The notes under the pieces are model-generated. The model was not told the DNA's origin and searched no databases. It saw only the letters and a program-made list of their open reading frames with translations. Of a stretch of DNA of 64,000 nucleotides, positions 1 to 9,954 are shown in pieces; position 1 is the first letter of the stretch, and each line of letters begins with the position of its first letter. The position numbers were made by a program, and so were the translations under genes. Origin of the DNA: Flavobacterium aquariorum (lineage in GTDB: Bacteria; Bacteroidota; Bacteroidia; Flavobacteriales; Flavobacteriaceae); NCBI RefSeq assembly GCF_003254745.1, contig NZ_QKXH01000001.1, forward strand, positions 1-64,000. The letters are read 5' to 3'.

Positions 1-67
1 TTTGCAACCAAAAGTCCTTTTCGTCTTCTTTCCTCAGCGTGTATTACTACTAACACTAAGGCTCTAG

Positions 68-1583
<1,516 letters not shown>

Positions 1584-1766
1584 ATTGTTTGAACTATAAA
1601 TAGCTCTTTATTTATTTGACTGAAGTTCTAGTGGTTCTATTCAAATCTTCCGATTCTATTACTCTTATTTTATTTGTTCTTATCTTTCGATAAAAACGGC
1701 TGTCAATTCAATATGTCTAGGAACGTATCTTCTTTTTTTGTGCGCCAGTCTTTCGATTAGCGGGTG

Positions 1767-1796
1767 CAAAAGTAGCTATTCTTTTTAAACCTGCAA
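1767..1796 (-). promoter_or_regulatory. rrn promoter P1 (proximal)
   Basis: Bacteroidetes-type promoter read on the minus strand: TTG at 1794-1796, a 19-bp spacer, and TACTTTTG at 1767-1774, followed by CACCCGC. It is the nearest of three tandem copies upstream of the 16S gene. The spacing and -7 sequence fit the primary sigma factor consensus TTG-N19-TAnnTTTG known for flavobacteria. Confidence 0.85.
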
Positions 1797-1890
1797 GCAA
1801 TTTTTGAAGTTTTTTTGAAAATTTTTATTTCCAATTTTCTTCTCAATTTCTTACCAGTCTCTCAAGGAACGTTACGCGTTTTGCGGGGTG

Positions 1891-1921
1891 CAAAAATAGC
1901 TTACGTTTTCGAATCTCACAA
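1891..1921 (-). promoter_or_regulatory. rrn promoter P2 (middle)
   Basis: Second tandem rrn promoter on the minus strand: TTG at 1919-1921, a 20-bp spacer, and TATTTTTG at 1891-1898, followed by CACCCCGC. A conserved ACGTTCCT block follows in the transcribed direction, as it does after the other two copies, which suggests that the promoter arose by tandem duplication. Confidence 0.82.
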
Positions 1922-2011
1922 GCTTTTCTGAATCTTTTTTGAAAATAAATTTTCGTCTGGATTTCATCGGGCTTGTCAGGATTTCTAGGAACGTCTGCGT
2001 CGTTGCGGGTG

Positions 2012-2041
2012 CAAAAGTAGCTCCTTTATTCGTTTAAACAA
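2012..2041 (-). promoter_or_regulatory. rrn promoter P3 (distal)
   Basis: Third and most upstream rrn promoter on the minus strand: TTG at 2039-2041, a 19-bp spacer, and TACTTTTG at 2012-2019, followed by CACCCGCAACG and then ACGTTCCTAGA. The sequence from the -7 box to the ACGTTCC block is nearly shared with P1 and P2. Confidence 0.83.
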
Positions 2042-2554
2042 TGACTTTTCTAAGGTTTTTTTGCTTTATTTTTCAATCAACTGGTATGTTGTTCTTTACG
2101 GGGTGTCGTTTTTAAGAATTTATGGGGTTTTACCCAGCTGTCTTGATAATTTGCCCTGTCGGGGCGTGATTCTTGGGGTTTGTTTAAGGGATTCGCAGAA
2201 GAATCGCGTACCTAGTTCTAGCTAATTTCCTTTTACTCCTTTTCTTCCTATTATATAAAGGTGTGGATTTTTCGCTTCCTTTCCTATGAAAAACCCATGC
2301 CTTAGCCCCGATAGCAGTGGAAATCCTTGTGGTCCGGGGTTCGGACCACAAGATTGTAGCGGATAGCGGGAAATAGCTCCTGAAGATTTGAATCGACTTA
2401 ATCGCATTCATCCAAAATCATACCCTATATATAGGTAACAAAAAACAGAAGCAGTCAAAACTAAATTAAGCCATAGAAATTCAGCTCCCTTTTTAGAAAG
2501 ATTTATCAGAGTTGCCAATACAAGGTGCGATTTTACTAAGAAAAGGGATTAAAA
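2042..2554. other. gene-free stretch upstream of rrn, holding one dispersed element
   Basis: No credible gene. The stretch holds the dispersed hairpin element at 2299-2383 and a small inverted repeat GATTC/GAATC near 2190-2205. The open frames across 2184-2411 are products of the structured element and have no recognisable protein character. The remainder is AT-rich sequence without visible promoters or terminators. Confidence 0.6.
2299..2383 (+). repeat. dispersed structured element, copy E1
   Basis: Conserved left arm (CCTTAGCCCCGATAGCAGTG), a perfect 11-bp hairpin (2326-2336 with 2342-2352, loop GGGTT), and a right arm ending GGAAATAGCTCC-type (here GCGGGAAATAGCTCC). The arms match copies at 4246-4370, 17867-18023 and 21271-21350 while the hairpin sequence differs. 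The function is unknown. Confidence 0.75.
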
Positions 2555-2583
2555 CAAAAAAGCTCCTCAAGATGAGAAGCTTT
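2555..2583 (-). terminator. terminator of tRNA-Leu
   Basis: Minus-strand hairpin immediately after the tRNA: an 11-bp stem around AAAGCTTCTCA / TGAGGAGCTTT with one G-U-type position, then a T-rich tail. Confidence 0.8.
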
Positions 2584-2668
2584 TGGTGCGGATAATAGGA
2601 CTCGAACCTACACGCCTTGCGGCACCAGATCCTAAGTCTGGCATGTCTACCAATTTCACCATATCCGC
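2584..2668 (-). tRNA. tRNA-Leu (anticodon UAG)
   Basis: Class II tRNA on the minus strand beginning GCGGATATGGTG and ending TATCCGCACCA, so CCA is encoded. The anticodon arm CCAGA-CTTAGGA-TCTGG gives anticodon TAG. The long variable arm (GTGCCGCAAGGCGT) and the TTCGAGTCC T-loop are present. A single-gene unit: its own promoter lies at 2682-2710 and its terminator at 2555-2583. Confidence 0.97.
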
Positions 2669-2681
2669 GTAATTGTGGGTG

Positions 2682-2710
2682 CAAAGATAATCATAACTTC
2701 GAATTTTCAA
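2682..2710 (-). promoter_or_regulatory. tRNA-Leu promoter
   Basis: Minus strand TTG (2708-2710), 18-bp spacer, TATCTTTG (2682-2689), followed by CACCC. It is 13 bases upstream of the mature tRNA 5' end. Confidence 0.78.
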
Positions 2711-2746
2711 AGGATTTTTTAAAAAAAATATTCATTCTCTTTTTTG

Positions 2747-2754
2747 TATTTTTG
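2747..2754 (+). promoter_or_regulatory. -7 box of the M20 dipeptidase gene
   Basis: TATTTTTG, a match to TAnnTTTG, 22 bases before the ATG at 2777. No clear TTG -33 box is seen in the T-rich upstream tract, so the assignment is tentative. Confidence 0.45.
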
Positions 2755-2776
2755 ATCCTCAAAAAAATTTGATTCA

Positions 2777-4165
2777 ATGGAAGATATAAAATTGTACGTT
2801 ACAAAACACAAAGATCGCTTTATCAACGAGTTAATTGAGTTATTGAAAATTCCATCCGTAAGTGCAGACACCGCTTTTTCTCAAGATGTTCTTGACACAG
2901 CCGAAGCTGTTAAAGCAAGTTTAGTAAAAGCTGGATGCGATTTTGTCGAAATTTGTGAAACTGCGGGCTACCCTATTGTTTACGGAGAGAAAACAATCGA
3001 CCCAAAATTGCCTACCGTTTTAGTTTACGGACATTATGATGTTCAACCTGCTGATCCATTAGAATTATGGACTTCCCCCCCTTTTGAACCAGTTATCAAG
3101 AAAACAGACATTCATCCCGAAGGTGCTATTTTTGCCAGAGGCGCTTGCGATGACAAAGGCCAGATGTACATGCACGTAAAAGCATTCGAATACATGATTC
3201 AAAGCAATACTTTGCCTTGTAACGTAAAATTCATGATTGAAGGCGAGGAAGAAGTTGGTAGTGTTAACCTAAAAACCTTTGTGGAAAACAACACGAAAAA
3301 ACTAAAGAATGATGTGATTTTGATTTCGGACACCGGAATGATTTCCAATCAACAACCTTCTATCACCACTGGACTTCGTGGATTGAGTTATGTAGAAGTG
3401 GAAGTTACGGGACCAAATCGTGATTTGCATTCCGGATTGTACGGAGGTGCTGTTGCTAATCCTATAAATATTTTGGCAAAAATGATTGCCTCATTGCACG
3501 ACGAAAACAATCACATTACGATTCCTGGTTTCTACGACAATGTTGAAGAATTGTCATTAGAAGAAAGAGCCGAAATGGCCAAAGCCCCTTTTAATCTCGA
3601 TAATTACAAGAAAGCGCTAAACTTAAATGATATTTATGGTGAAAAAGGATTTGTAACCAATGAACGTAACTCCATTCGACCAACACTGGATGTCAACGGA
3701 ATTTGGGGAGGCTACACAGGCGAAGGCGCAAAAACGGTTATTGCAAGCAAGGCATTTGCAAAAATCTCAATGCGTTTGGTGCCAAACCAAGACTGGGAAG
3801 TCATCACCGACTTGTTCTCCAAACATTTCACCAACATTGCTCCGGCTGGAGTTACCGTAAAAGTTACTCCTCATCATGGCGGTCAAGGTTATGTGACCCC
3901 AATAGACAGCATCGGTTACAAAGCGGCCAATATGGCTTACACTGAAACCTTTGGTGTTCCTGCAATTCCTGTGCGTTCCGGAGGCAGTATTCCAATTGTT
4001 GCTTTATTTGAAAAAGAGCTAAAAAGCAAAACAATACTTATGGGCTTTGGTCTTGACAGTGATGCTATTCACTCACCAAACGAACATTTTGGAATTTTCA
4101 ATTATCTGAAAGGGATTGAAACCATTCCGTTATTCTACAAATATTTTGTGGAGTTAAGCAAATAA
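2777..4165 (+). CDS. M20 family metallodipeptidase
   Basis: Cytosolic zinc dipeptidase of peptidase family M20, which hydrolyses dipeptides in peptide turnover. 462 residues, the usual length for the M20 dipeptidase subfamily. Visible metal and catalytic motifs are GHYDVQP (His86, Asp88), GACDDKG (Asp125/126), the EGEEEVGS block near 155-161 (catalytic Glu and metal ligand), and a C-terminal DAIHSPNEH with the last His ligand. The central dimerisation domain lies between. No signal peptide. Monocistronic: a terminator follows at 4185-4209. The exact substrate range cannot be read from the sequence. Confidence 0.9.
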   Translation: MEDIKLYVTKHKDRFINELIELLKIPSVSADTAFSQDVLDTAEAVKASLVKAGCDFVEICETAGYPIVYGEKTIDPKLPTVLVYGHYDVQPADPLELWTSPPFEPVIKKTDIHPEGAIFARGACDDKGQMYMHVKAFEYMIQSNTLPCNVKFMIEGEEEVGSVNLKTFVENNTKKLKNDVILISDTGMISNQQPSITTGLRGLSYVEVEVTGPNRDLHSGLYGGAVANPINILAKMIASLHDENNHITIPGFYDNVEELSLEERAEMAKAPFNLDNYKKALNLNDIYGEKGFVTNERNSIRPTLDVNGIWGGYTGEGAKTVIASKAFAKISMRLVPNQDWEVITDLFSKHFTNIAPAGVTVKVTPHHGGQGYVTPIDSIGYKAANMAYTETFGVPAIPVRSGGSIPIVALFEKELKSKTILMGFGLDSDAIHSPNEHFGIFNYLKGIETIPLFYKYFVELSK

Positions 4166-4184
4166 GAATTCTCAAACAATATCT

Positions 4185-4215
4185 AAATCCGTTCCGTGTG
4201 AGCGGATTTTTTTAT
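4185..4215 (+). terminator. terminator of the M20 dipeptidase gene
   Basis: Ten-base stem AAATCCGTTC / GAGCGGATTT (one G-U pair) with a five-base loop, followed by a run of seven Ts. It starts 19 bases after the stop codon. Confidence 0.8.
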
Positions 4216-4245
4216 GTCTACTCCGAAATGATTTTAATTTTAATC

Positions 4246-4370
4246 AGGAGCTATTTACTTCGTCTGTTCGCTTCGCTCGTGTCCAGCTGTACAATATGTC
4301 TGTTGTTCCTCTCGTCTTTTGGGACAAGACGGGACAACAGGATGCCGTTTCCATCTGGGCTAGGGCTTTT
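4246..4370 (-). repeat. dispersed structured element, copy E2, with a nested 26-bp insert
   Basis: Inverted copy of the element seen at 2299. In its own orientation the left arm reads CCCTAGCCCAGATGGAAAC, then an interrupted hairpin (TGTTGT..CGTCTT with AAGACG..ACAACA), then ACAGCTGGA and AATAGCTCC. The right arm is split by 26 extra bases (TACTTCGTCTGTTCGCTTCG plus CTCGTG in plus orientation, about 4256-4281) that also occur, at a different point, in the copy at 17867. Confidence 0.7.
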
Positions 4371-4387
4371 GATTTTCAAAAAAAACA

Positions 4388-4413
4388 AAATCCGCATTTT
4401 TCAATGCGGATTT
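4388..4413 (-). terminator. terminator of the saccharopine dehydrogenase-like gene
   Basis: Perfect 11-bp stem AAATCCGCATT / AATGCGGATTT with loop TTTC. On the minus strand it is followed by a T-rich tract, as expected for the gene that ends at 4457. Confidence 0.75.
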
Positions 4414-4456
4414 GTCCAAAAAAAAATTTAAAAAAATTAAAAAATTAAAAAAAACC

Positions 4457-5827
4457 TTAACTAAAAACTTTATCAGGATTGTATCCTATATATGGCATTT
4501 CTTGCTCATTAAAAATAACGCCGTATTCTTCTAGCTCTTTCAAAATAGGTTCGTACACTTCTTTGCGAATAGGAAGCTGCACTCCTGGAGTAGTAATTTT
4601 ACCATTCAGAATTAATAAAGTTGCCATTGCAACAGGCAATCCTACTGTTTTGGCCATTGCAGTATAGGTTTGGTCTTCACCTATACAAACCATTTTGGAG
4701 TCTATTTGTTTATCTTCGCCATTAATAACATATCCAAATTTGTGATACATCACAATCATATCCTTATCGTTAGGCTGTAAAGTCCAACTGTCTGTTAGAA
4801 TTTTTTCAAGAATTTGAGCGGGTGTAGCATCTTTTAATCCTACTTTTTTATTACGATTGAACAAATCCAATTCCAATAATTTATCCCACATGATATCGTC
4901 TTGGTCGATTTTTAGAATCAAACGTGTTTTAATTTCAACCGAATCAGTTGGGTGATACGGAAGGAACGAATTCACAAATTGACGGTAACTCATGTTTTCA
5001 GAGTTTTCCATAATATAGCTATCGTCCGTCATACCCAATTGCACAAACATATTCCATGCCTTAGAAAATCCCACTCTTCGTATTGTACCTCTATATAAGG
5101 TAAGCACATCATCAAGACCATAAACACTTCTGTATTTTAGCGAATCTCTATTCGAATAGGCTTCAAATTTACCGTAACCTTCCACTTCTAAAAACTCAGT
5201 TCTGCGAAATAAACTTGTATAAGGGATGTATTTATATGCACCTTCCTGAATAAACTTTGCAGCGCCTCCTTGTCCTGCAAGCACAACATTTCTTGGCGCC
5301 CAAGTGAATTTATAATTCCATAAATTATTATCTGACTCTGGAGCTACAAGACCTCCGCAAAAGGATTCAAACAAAAGCATTTTACCTCCTTGTTCCCTAA
5401 TCTCGTCGATCACTTTCATTGCACTCATGTGGTCGATTCCTGGATCAAGTCCAATTTCATTCATAAAAATTAGATTGTTAGCTTTGGCAGCCTCATCTAA
5501 TTCTTGCATTGCATCGCTTATATAGGAAGCAGTTACAAGATGTTTTTTATATACGATACAATCCCTTGCAACTTCGATATGAAGGTGAGCCGGCAACATG
5601 GATATTACAATATCAGCTTTTTCAATCGCATTTTTTCTTTGCTTCTCATCAAATATATCCAAAGCAATAGGAGTCGCATTTGGATGATTATTTGTCTTTT
5701 TGTTAGCTAAATCCAAAGACAAATCACCTATAATAAGATGCAATTCTTCGGATACCGATTTATTCAAAAGGTATTGTATCAACGAAGAAGCAGATCTTCC
5801 CGCCCCAATAATAAGAATTGTTCTCAT
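4457..5827 (-). CDS. saccharopine dehydrogenase-like protein
   Basis: 456 residues with an N-terminal Rossmann fold (IIGAGRSASSLIQYL at about residues 6-20) followed by the saccharopine dehydrogenase catalytic and C-terminal domains (GLDPGIDHMSAM near 150). The family interconverts saccharopine with lysine- or glutamate-derived semialdehyde using NAD(P). Cytosolic. A glutaryl-CoA dehydrogenase gene occurs at 43285 in the same window, so a role in lysine breakdown is possible, but the two are not clustered and this is inference. A likely promoter is at 5945-5975 and a terminator at 4388-4413. Other members of the family act on related carboxynorspermidine-type substrates. Confidence 0.82.
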   Translation of the reverse strand: MRTILIIGAGRSASSLIQYLLNKSVSEELHLIIGDLSLDLANKKTNNHPNATPIALDIFDEKQRKNAIEKADIVISMLPAHLHIEVARDCIVYKKHLVTASYISDAMQELDEAAKANNLIFMNEIGLDPGIDHMSAMKVIDEIREQGGKMLLFESFCGGLVAPESDNNLWNYKFTWAPRNVVLAGQGGAAKFIQEGAYKYIPYTSLFRRTEFLEVEGYGKFEAYSNRDSLKYRSVYGLDDVLTLYRGTIRRVGFSKAWNMFVQLGMTDDSYIMENSENMSYRQFVNSFLPYHPTDSVEIKTRLILKIDQDDIMWDKLLELDLFNRNKKVGLKDATPAQILEKILTDSWTLQPNDKDMIVMYHKFGYVINGEDKQIDSKMVCIGEDQTYTAMAKTVGLPVAMATLLILNGKITTPGVQLPIRKEVYEPILKELEEYGVIFNEQEMPYIGYNPDKVFS

Positions 5828-5944
5828 GAGTTAATTATTTAAAAAACGTAACATTATACCTTTCAATATATTTTTCTTGATAAACAGGATATTTTTGTCC
5901 CTATTTAAAATAGATTACATTTTGATTGATTTAAAAATATAACA

Positions 5945-5975
5945 CAAACATACAATATTGTTGTATTTATAACAA
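5945..5975 (-). promoter_or_regulatory. probable promoter of the saccharopine dehydrogenase-like gene
   Basis: Minus strand TTG (5973-5975), a 20-bp spacer and TATGTTTG (5945-5952), leaving a leader of about 110 bases before the ATG at 5827. The rest of the 320-base gap between the divergent genes is AT-rich and shows nothing else. Confidence 0.5.
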
Positions 5976-6119
5976 ATTATTTTTAAAAAACATTTACGAT
6001 TTAAATCCATTCGTCATTTTAAAAATGGTGAAAAAAATTCAATTATCTATGTTTTGAATTACTAAAAAACTACTTTTATCATCGCTTATAAATTACTTTC
6101 AGTTTAAAAATATTAGAAA

Positions 6120-6127
6120 TACTTTTG
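6120..6127 (+). promoter_or_regulatory. -7 box of the DUF423 gene
   Basis: TACTTTTG at 6120-6127, 21 bases before ATG 6149. An upstream start at 6125 would fall inside this box, which is why the start at 6149 is preferred. No good TTG box is visible. Confidence 0.55.
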
Positions 6128-6148
6128 CCTTTTATAAAACAAAAAATA

Positions 6149-6544
6149 ATGGATAAAAAAATAATTACGACAGCAGCCATTTTTGGGATGATAGCCATAA
6201 TTTTAGGTGCTTTTGGTGCACATGCCCTAAAAAAAGTACTCAGCATCGAACAACTTACTACTTTTGAAACAGGTGTACGGTATCAAATGTACCATGCTTT
6301 GTTTTTATTGTTTATTGGGACAACAACAATAATTCGTCAAAAATCAAAAAAAACAATTTATAATTTGACTGTTTTTGGAGTTATACTTTTTTCAGGCTCA
6401 ATCTACTTGTTGGCAACCAATTCTTTGATGCCAATTGATTTCAAGATATTTGGTTTCGTTACACCAATTGGGGGAATATTTCTTATTTATGCATGGTTCC
6501 GTCTGTTTTTTGACTTAATAAAACCAATAAAAAAAGAAAAATAA
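6149..6544 (+). CDS. DUF423 family small membrane protein
   Basis: 131 residues with four predicted transmembrane segments. The N-terminal GAFGAHAL and the YQMYHALFLL motif in the second helix are signatures of the DUF423/YgdD family of inner-membrane proteins, whose function is unknown. The start at 6149 (MDKKII) is chosen because a frame start at 6125 overlaps the -7 box. The next gene, pckA, has its own -7 box 28 bases after the stop, so the two are probably separate units. Confidence 0.85.
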   Translation: MDKKIITTAAIFGMIAIILGAFGAHALKKVLSIEQLTTFETGVRYQMYHALFLLFIGTTTIIRQKSKKTIYNLTVFGVILFSGSIYLLATNSLMPIDFKIFGFVTPIGGIFLIYAWFRLFFDLIKPIKKEK

Positions 6545-6571
6545 AATATAATATGGTTCTAAAAAAAATTA

Positions 6572-6579
6572 TACTTTTG
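6572..6579 (+). promoter_or_regulatory. -7 box of pckA
   Basis: TACTTTTG followed by GC, 37 bases upstream of the pckA start codon. No clear TTG is present at the usual distance. Confidence 0.55.
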
Positions 6580-6616
6580 CGCTGAAATAAACAACACTCA
6601 AAAAAATTTATTTTTT

Positions 6617-8218
6617 ATGGACAACTACGCTTTGTTTACGAAATCGATTTCGTTAAAAGAACTGGGAATTGAAAATGCAAAAATTCAGTATCAACTAACC
6701 CCTAATGAGTTACACGATATCACCATTCAATCTGGACAGGGAGTTGAAAATTCTACTGGAGCATTAGCAATTAACACAGGGGAATTCACAGGACGTTCCC
6801 CACAGGATCGTTTTATTGTAAAAGACAGTATTACTGAGAATCAAGTATGGTGGGGGAAAGTAAATATCCCTTTCGAACCAACTGCTTTTGATGCTCTTTA
6901 CAAAAAAGTTACAGATTACTTATCTAACAAAGAAATTTTCGTTAGAGATTCTTACGTTTGCGCCGATACCAATTACAAATTAAATGTTCGCGTAGTAACT
7001 GAAACCGCTTGGGCCAATTTGTTTTGCCACAACATGTTTTTAAGACTTACCAATGAAGAGCTAGAAAATTTTACCCCTGAATGGACAGTAATTTGTGCTC
7101 CTGGATTCGTAGCGGACCCAGCCATTGATGGAACACGTCAAGGGAATTTTGCAATCTTGGATTTTACTAAAAAGGTTGCGCTTATTGGAGGTACTGGATA
7201 TACTGGAGAAATGAAAAAGGGTATATTCTCAGCATTGAATTTTATTCTACCCGTTTTCAAAAACACATTACCTATGCACTGTAGCGCTAATGTAGGAGAA
7301 GATGGAGATACTGCCATATTCTTTGGATTGTCTGGAACTGGAAAAACAACTTTATCTGCAGATCCAGCCCGAAAATTAATTGGTGACGATGAACACGGCT
7401 GGACAAACGAAAATACAGTTTTCAATTTTGAGGGTGGATGTTATGCCAAAGTAATCAATCTTACTGAGGAGAACGAACCAGACATTTTTAGGGCTATTAA
7501 AAAAGGAGCCATTCTTGAAAATGTAGTTTTCAAACCTGGAACAAATGAAGTTGATTTTGAAGATATTTCTATCACACAAAATACAAGAGTCAGCTACCCA
7601 ATTGACCATATCGATAATATTCAACACGGATCTATTGGTAAAGACCCAAAGAACATATTTTTCCTAACTGCCGATGCTTATGGGATTTTGCCTCCTATAT
7701 CCAAACTAACGGCTGGACAAGCTGCTTATCACTTTATATCCGGATATACCGCAAAAGTAGCTGGAACAGAAGCAGGTGTAACTGAGCCGCAGCCTAACTT
7801 TTCAGCTTGTTTTGGAGCACCTTTCATGCCATTGCACCCAACAAAATATGCAGAAATGTTGAGCAAAAAAATGAAAGATGCCAATGTGAAAGTTTGGTTA
7901 ATCAATACTGGATGGACAGGCGGACCTTATGGAACTGGAAACCGAATGAAATTAAAATACACTCGTGCGATGATTACAGCTGCCTTAAAAGGGCAATTAA
8001 ATGCTGTTGAGTTTATCAATCATGATGTATTTGGGATTGCAATTCCACAATCTTGCCCAGAAGTTCCTGCTGAAATTCTAAATCCAAGAAACACTTGGGA
8101 GAACAAAGAATTATACGACACAAAAGCTACTGAATTAGCTCATAAATTCGAAGAGAATTTTGCGAAATTTAAAGAATTTGCCAATGCCGAAATATTAGCC
8201 GGCGCACCGATTATATAG
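6617..8218 (+). CDS. pckA: phosphoenolpyruvate carboxykinase (ATP)
   Basis: Converts oxaloacetate plus ATP to PEP, CO2 and ADP, the entry step of gluconeogenesis; cytosolic and monomeric. 533 residues, the normal length for the ATP-dependent family. Visible signatures include the P-loop GLSGTGKTTL at about residues 236-245, the upstream GRSPQDRF substrate loop near 60, the kinase-2 type GDDEHGW motif (about 255), and the C-terminal NTGWTGG..GTGNRMKL block. Monocistronic, between a -7 box at 6572 and a strong terminator at 8239. Confidence 0.97.
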   Translation: MDNYALFTKSISLKELGIENAKIQYQLTPNELHDITIQSGQGVENSTGALAINTGEFTGRSPQDRFIVKDSITENQVWWGKVNIPFEPTAFDALYKKVTDYLSNKEIFVRDSYVCADTNYKLNVRVVTETAWANLFCHNMFLRLTNEELENFTPEWTVICAPGFVADPAIDGTRQGNFAILDFTKKVALIGGTGYTGEMKKGIFSALNFILPVFKNTLPMHCSANVGEDGDTAIFFGLSGTGKTTLSADPARKLIGDDEHGWTNENTVFNFEGGCYAKVINLTEENEPDIFRAIKKGAILENVVFKPGTNEVDFEDISITQNTRVSYPIDHIDNIQHGSIGKDPKNIFFLTADAYGILPPISKLTAGQAAYHFISGYTAKVAGTEAGVTEPQPNFSACFGAPFMPLHPTKYAEMLSKKMKDANVKVWLINTGWTGGPYGTGNRMKLKYTRAMITAALKGQLNAVEFINHDVFGIAIPQSCPEVPAEILNPRNTWENKELYDTKATELAHKFEENFAKFKEFANAEILAGAPII

Positions 8219-8238
8219 TTAATTTTAATTCAATATGT

Positions 8239-8271
8239 AAAAAAGCTGTTCTTAATAGAACAGCTTTTTTT
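8239..8271 (+). terminator. terminator of pckA
   Basis: Stem AAAAGCTGTTCT / AGAACAGCTTTT with loop TAAT followed by further Ts. It begins about 20 bases after the pckA stop. Confidence 0.85.
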
Positions 8272-8380
8272 GTATATAAACTACGAGAAAAAAGTCTAAC
8301 AAAAAACAAATCAGCAATTTAAGATATAATTAATTTATTTGGTATTAAATTTGTATCGTCATTCAATAATTATCGAGACA

Positions 8381-8410
8381 AAAAATCAATCAATCAAAAA
8401 TCAATCAATC
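8381..8410 (+). repeat. 15-bp tandem duplication abutting the DUF4407 start codon
   Basis: Two exact copies of AAAAATCAATCAATC run from 8381 to 8395 and 8396 to 8410, and the ATG of the next gene follows directly at 8411. The duplication lies in the presumed untranslated leader downstream of a TAAATTTG box (8346-8353). Confidence 0.85.
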
Positions 8411-9511
8411 ATGTTAAAACAATTTTTCATCCTGTGTTCAGGCGCAGACAAACCGCTGCTAGACGGTTGCTCCGAAGGTGAACAAACCAAATATGTGGGT
8501 ATTGGTGCCACCGTTTTTTTTACCGCAGTTATGGCTTTTATCGCCAGCGCTTATGCTCTTTTTACTGTGTTCGACAATGTCATTCCAGCGTTGCTTTTTG
8601 GATTTGTATGGAGTCTGCTTATTTTTAATCTGGATCGTTTTATCGTTTCAACTATTCGAAAAAGAAACAGTTTTACTAGCGAATTTCTGCAGGCTACTCC
8701 CCGAATTATTCTAGCAATTATTATTGCAATCGTGATTTCAAAACCGTTGGAAATCAAAATTTTTGAAAAGGAAATCAACACCGTTTTATTGAAAGAGAAA
8801 AATGCGATGGCCTTGAATAACAAAAAGGAAGTCGCCAGTTATTTCAAGTCGGATTTGGACAAAAACAAAAACGAAATCAAGAACCTAAAAGCCGAAATCG
8901 TCAATAAGGAAAAAGAGGTAAACACGCTTTATGACACCTATATCAAAGAAGCCGAAGGAACAGCTGGAACAAAAAGAATAGGCAAAGGTCCTGTATTTAA
9001 AGAAAAAATAGCCAAGCACGATTTATCTAAAAAAGAATTGGACACCATCAGGAAAAACAATTTAGCCAAAATTGCTGTTCTGGAAAAAGGAACGAAAACA
9101 CTGCAAACCGATTTGGACAAAAAAGTAACCGAAACTCAACCCATCATCGATGGTTTTGACGGGTTGATGGCGCGAATCAATGCTTTGAACAAACTTCCTT
9201 GGCTTCCATCATTTTTTATAATGCTATTATTCTTAGCCATTGAAACCTCTCCTATTATTGCAAAATTATTATCTCCAAAAGGAGAATACGATTTCAAATT
9301 GGAAGATTTGGAAACAGCGCTCAAAGCCACAATAGAACAGGACAAATACCAACGGGAATTATTGATAAAAACCAGTGCCACAATGCACGATAAAGTTTAT
9401 GCCGATATTGCCGAGGATAAAAAATTATATGATTTGCAAAGAAAAAATGCAACCGAATTACTGGAACAGCAATCCAATAATTTTGTCGAAAAGCAAATGA
9501 AAACTTTATAA
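8411..9511 (+). CDS. DUF4407 membrane protein
   Basis: 366 residues of the DUF4407 family, function unknown. Two hydrophobic segments near residues 32-54 and 59-78, a third around 93-112, a long charged coiled-coil stretch (about 115-225, rich in Lys/Glu) and another transmembrane segment (LPWLPSFFIMLLFLAIE, about 255-275), then a charged cytoplasmic tail. The start at 8411 (MLKQFF) is preferred over an in-frame start at 8339, because 8339 precedes a TAAATTTG -7 box at 8346-8353 and its extra residues are encoded by the 15-bp duplication. It stands alone, with no tight neighbour. Confidence 0.8.
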   Translation: MLKQFFILCSGADKPLLDGCSEGEQTKYVGIGATVFFTAVMAFIASAYALFTVFDNVIPALLFGFVWSLLIFNLDRFIVSTIRKRNSFTSEFLQATPRIILAIIIAIVISKPLEIKIFEKEINTVLLKEKNAMALNNKKEVASYFKSDLDKNKNEIKNLKAEIVNKEKEVNTLYDTYIKEAEGTAGTKRIGKGPVFKEKIAKHDLSKKELDTIRKNNLAKIAVLEKGTKTLQTDLDKKVTETQPIIDGFDGLMARINALNKLPWLPSFFIMLLFLAIETSPIIAKLLSPKGEYDFKLEDLETALKATIEQDKYQRELLIKTSATMHDKVYADIAEDKKLYDLQRKNATELLEQQSNNFVEKQMKTL

Positions 9512-9695
9512 AAATCAAGGCTTTCCATACTTAAATTAACGGCAGTATTTTATCCAAATAAAGCATATTAATATCTCTTATCAAACTTAAAAAAAGCCTT
9601 TCCAAATAAATTTATTTATATAAAAACCTGATTATTTGTGTTTTATGTTTATTTTTTTGTTAATTTTAATTAATTAACTTAAAAAACACAAACCT

Positions 9696-9935
9696 ATGGA
9701 ATTTTTTTATTTTCTTTTAATCGGCGCCATTTCGGGATGGTTAGCCGGGCAACTATGGAAAGGTAGTGGCTTTGGTCTAATCGGCAACATAATTGCTGGA
9801 ATAATAGGGGGAATATTTGGAGGCTGGCTTGCCGGTAAATTAGGAATTGGCGGTGGTGGCTTACTATGGCAAATTATAATTGCAGCTGGTGGCGCATGGA
9901 TTTTGCTTTTCTTAATTAGTTTATTTAAAAAATAA
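9696..9935 (+). CDS. GlsB/YeaQ/YmgE family membrane protein
   Basis: 79 residues, almost entirely hydrophobic, with three predicted helices and glycine-rich turns (GAISGWLAGQL, GIIGGIFGGWLAGKLG). This matches the GlsB/YeaQ/YmgE (transglycosylase-associated) family of small inner-membrane proteins, often linked to envelope or general stress. The biochemical role is not known. Monocistronic, with a strong hairpin terminator 20 bases downstream. Confidence 0.85.
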   Translation: MEFFYFLLIGAISGWLAGQLWKGSGFGLIGNIIAGIIGGIFGGWLAGKLGIGGGGLLWQIIIAAGGAWILLFLISLFKK

Positions 9936-9954
9936 TATCTCAGAAATAAAACAA

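Noticed and set aside
2184-2411. Two overlapping open frames upstream of the rrn promoters
   Set aside because: Their sequence comes from the structured element E1 and flanks; there is no promoter, and the residues show no protein-like pattern.
4198-4431. Open frame between the convergent genes at 4.2-4.4 kb
   Set aside because: It begins inside a terminator hairpin and runs through element E2; shared bits with other copies are explained by the repeat.
8339-8410. Longer N terminus of the DUF4407 protein
   Set aside because: It would start ahead of a -7 box and be made of the duplicated leader; the shorter start fits the family N terminus.
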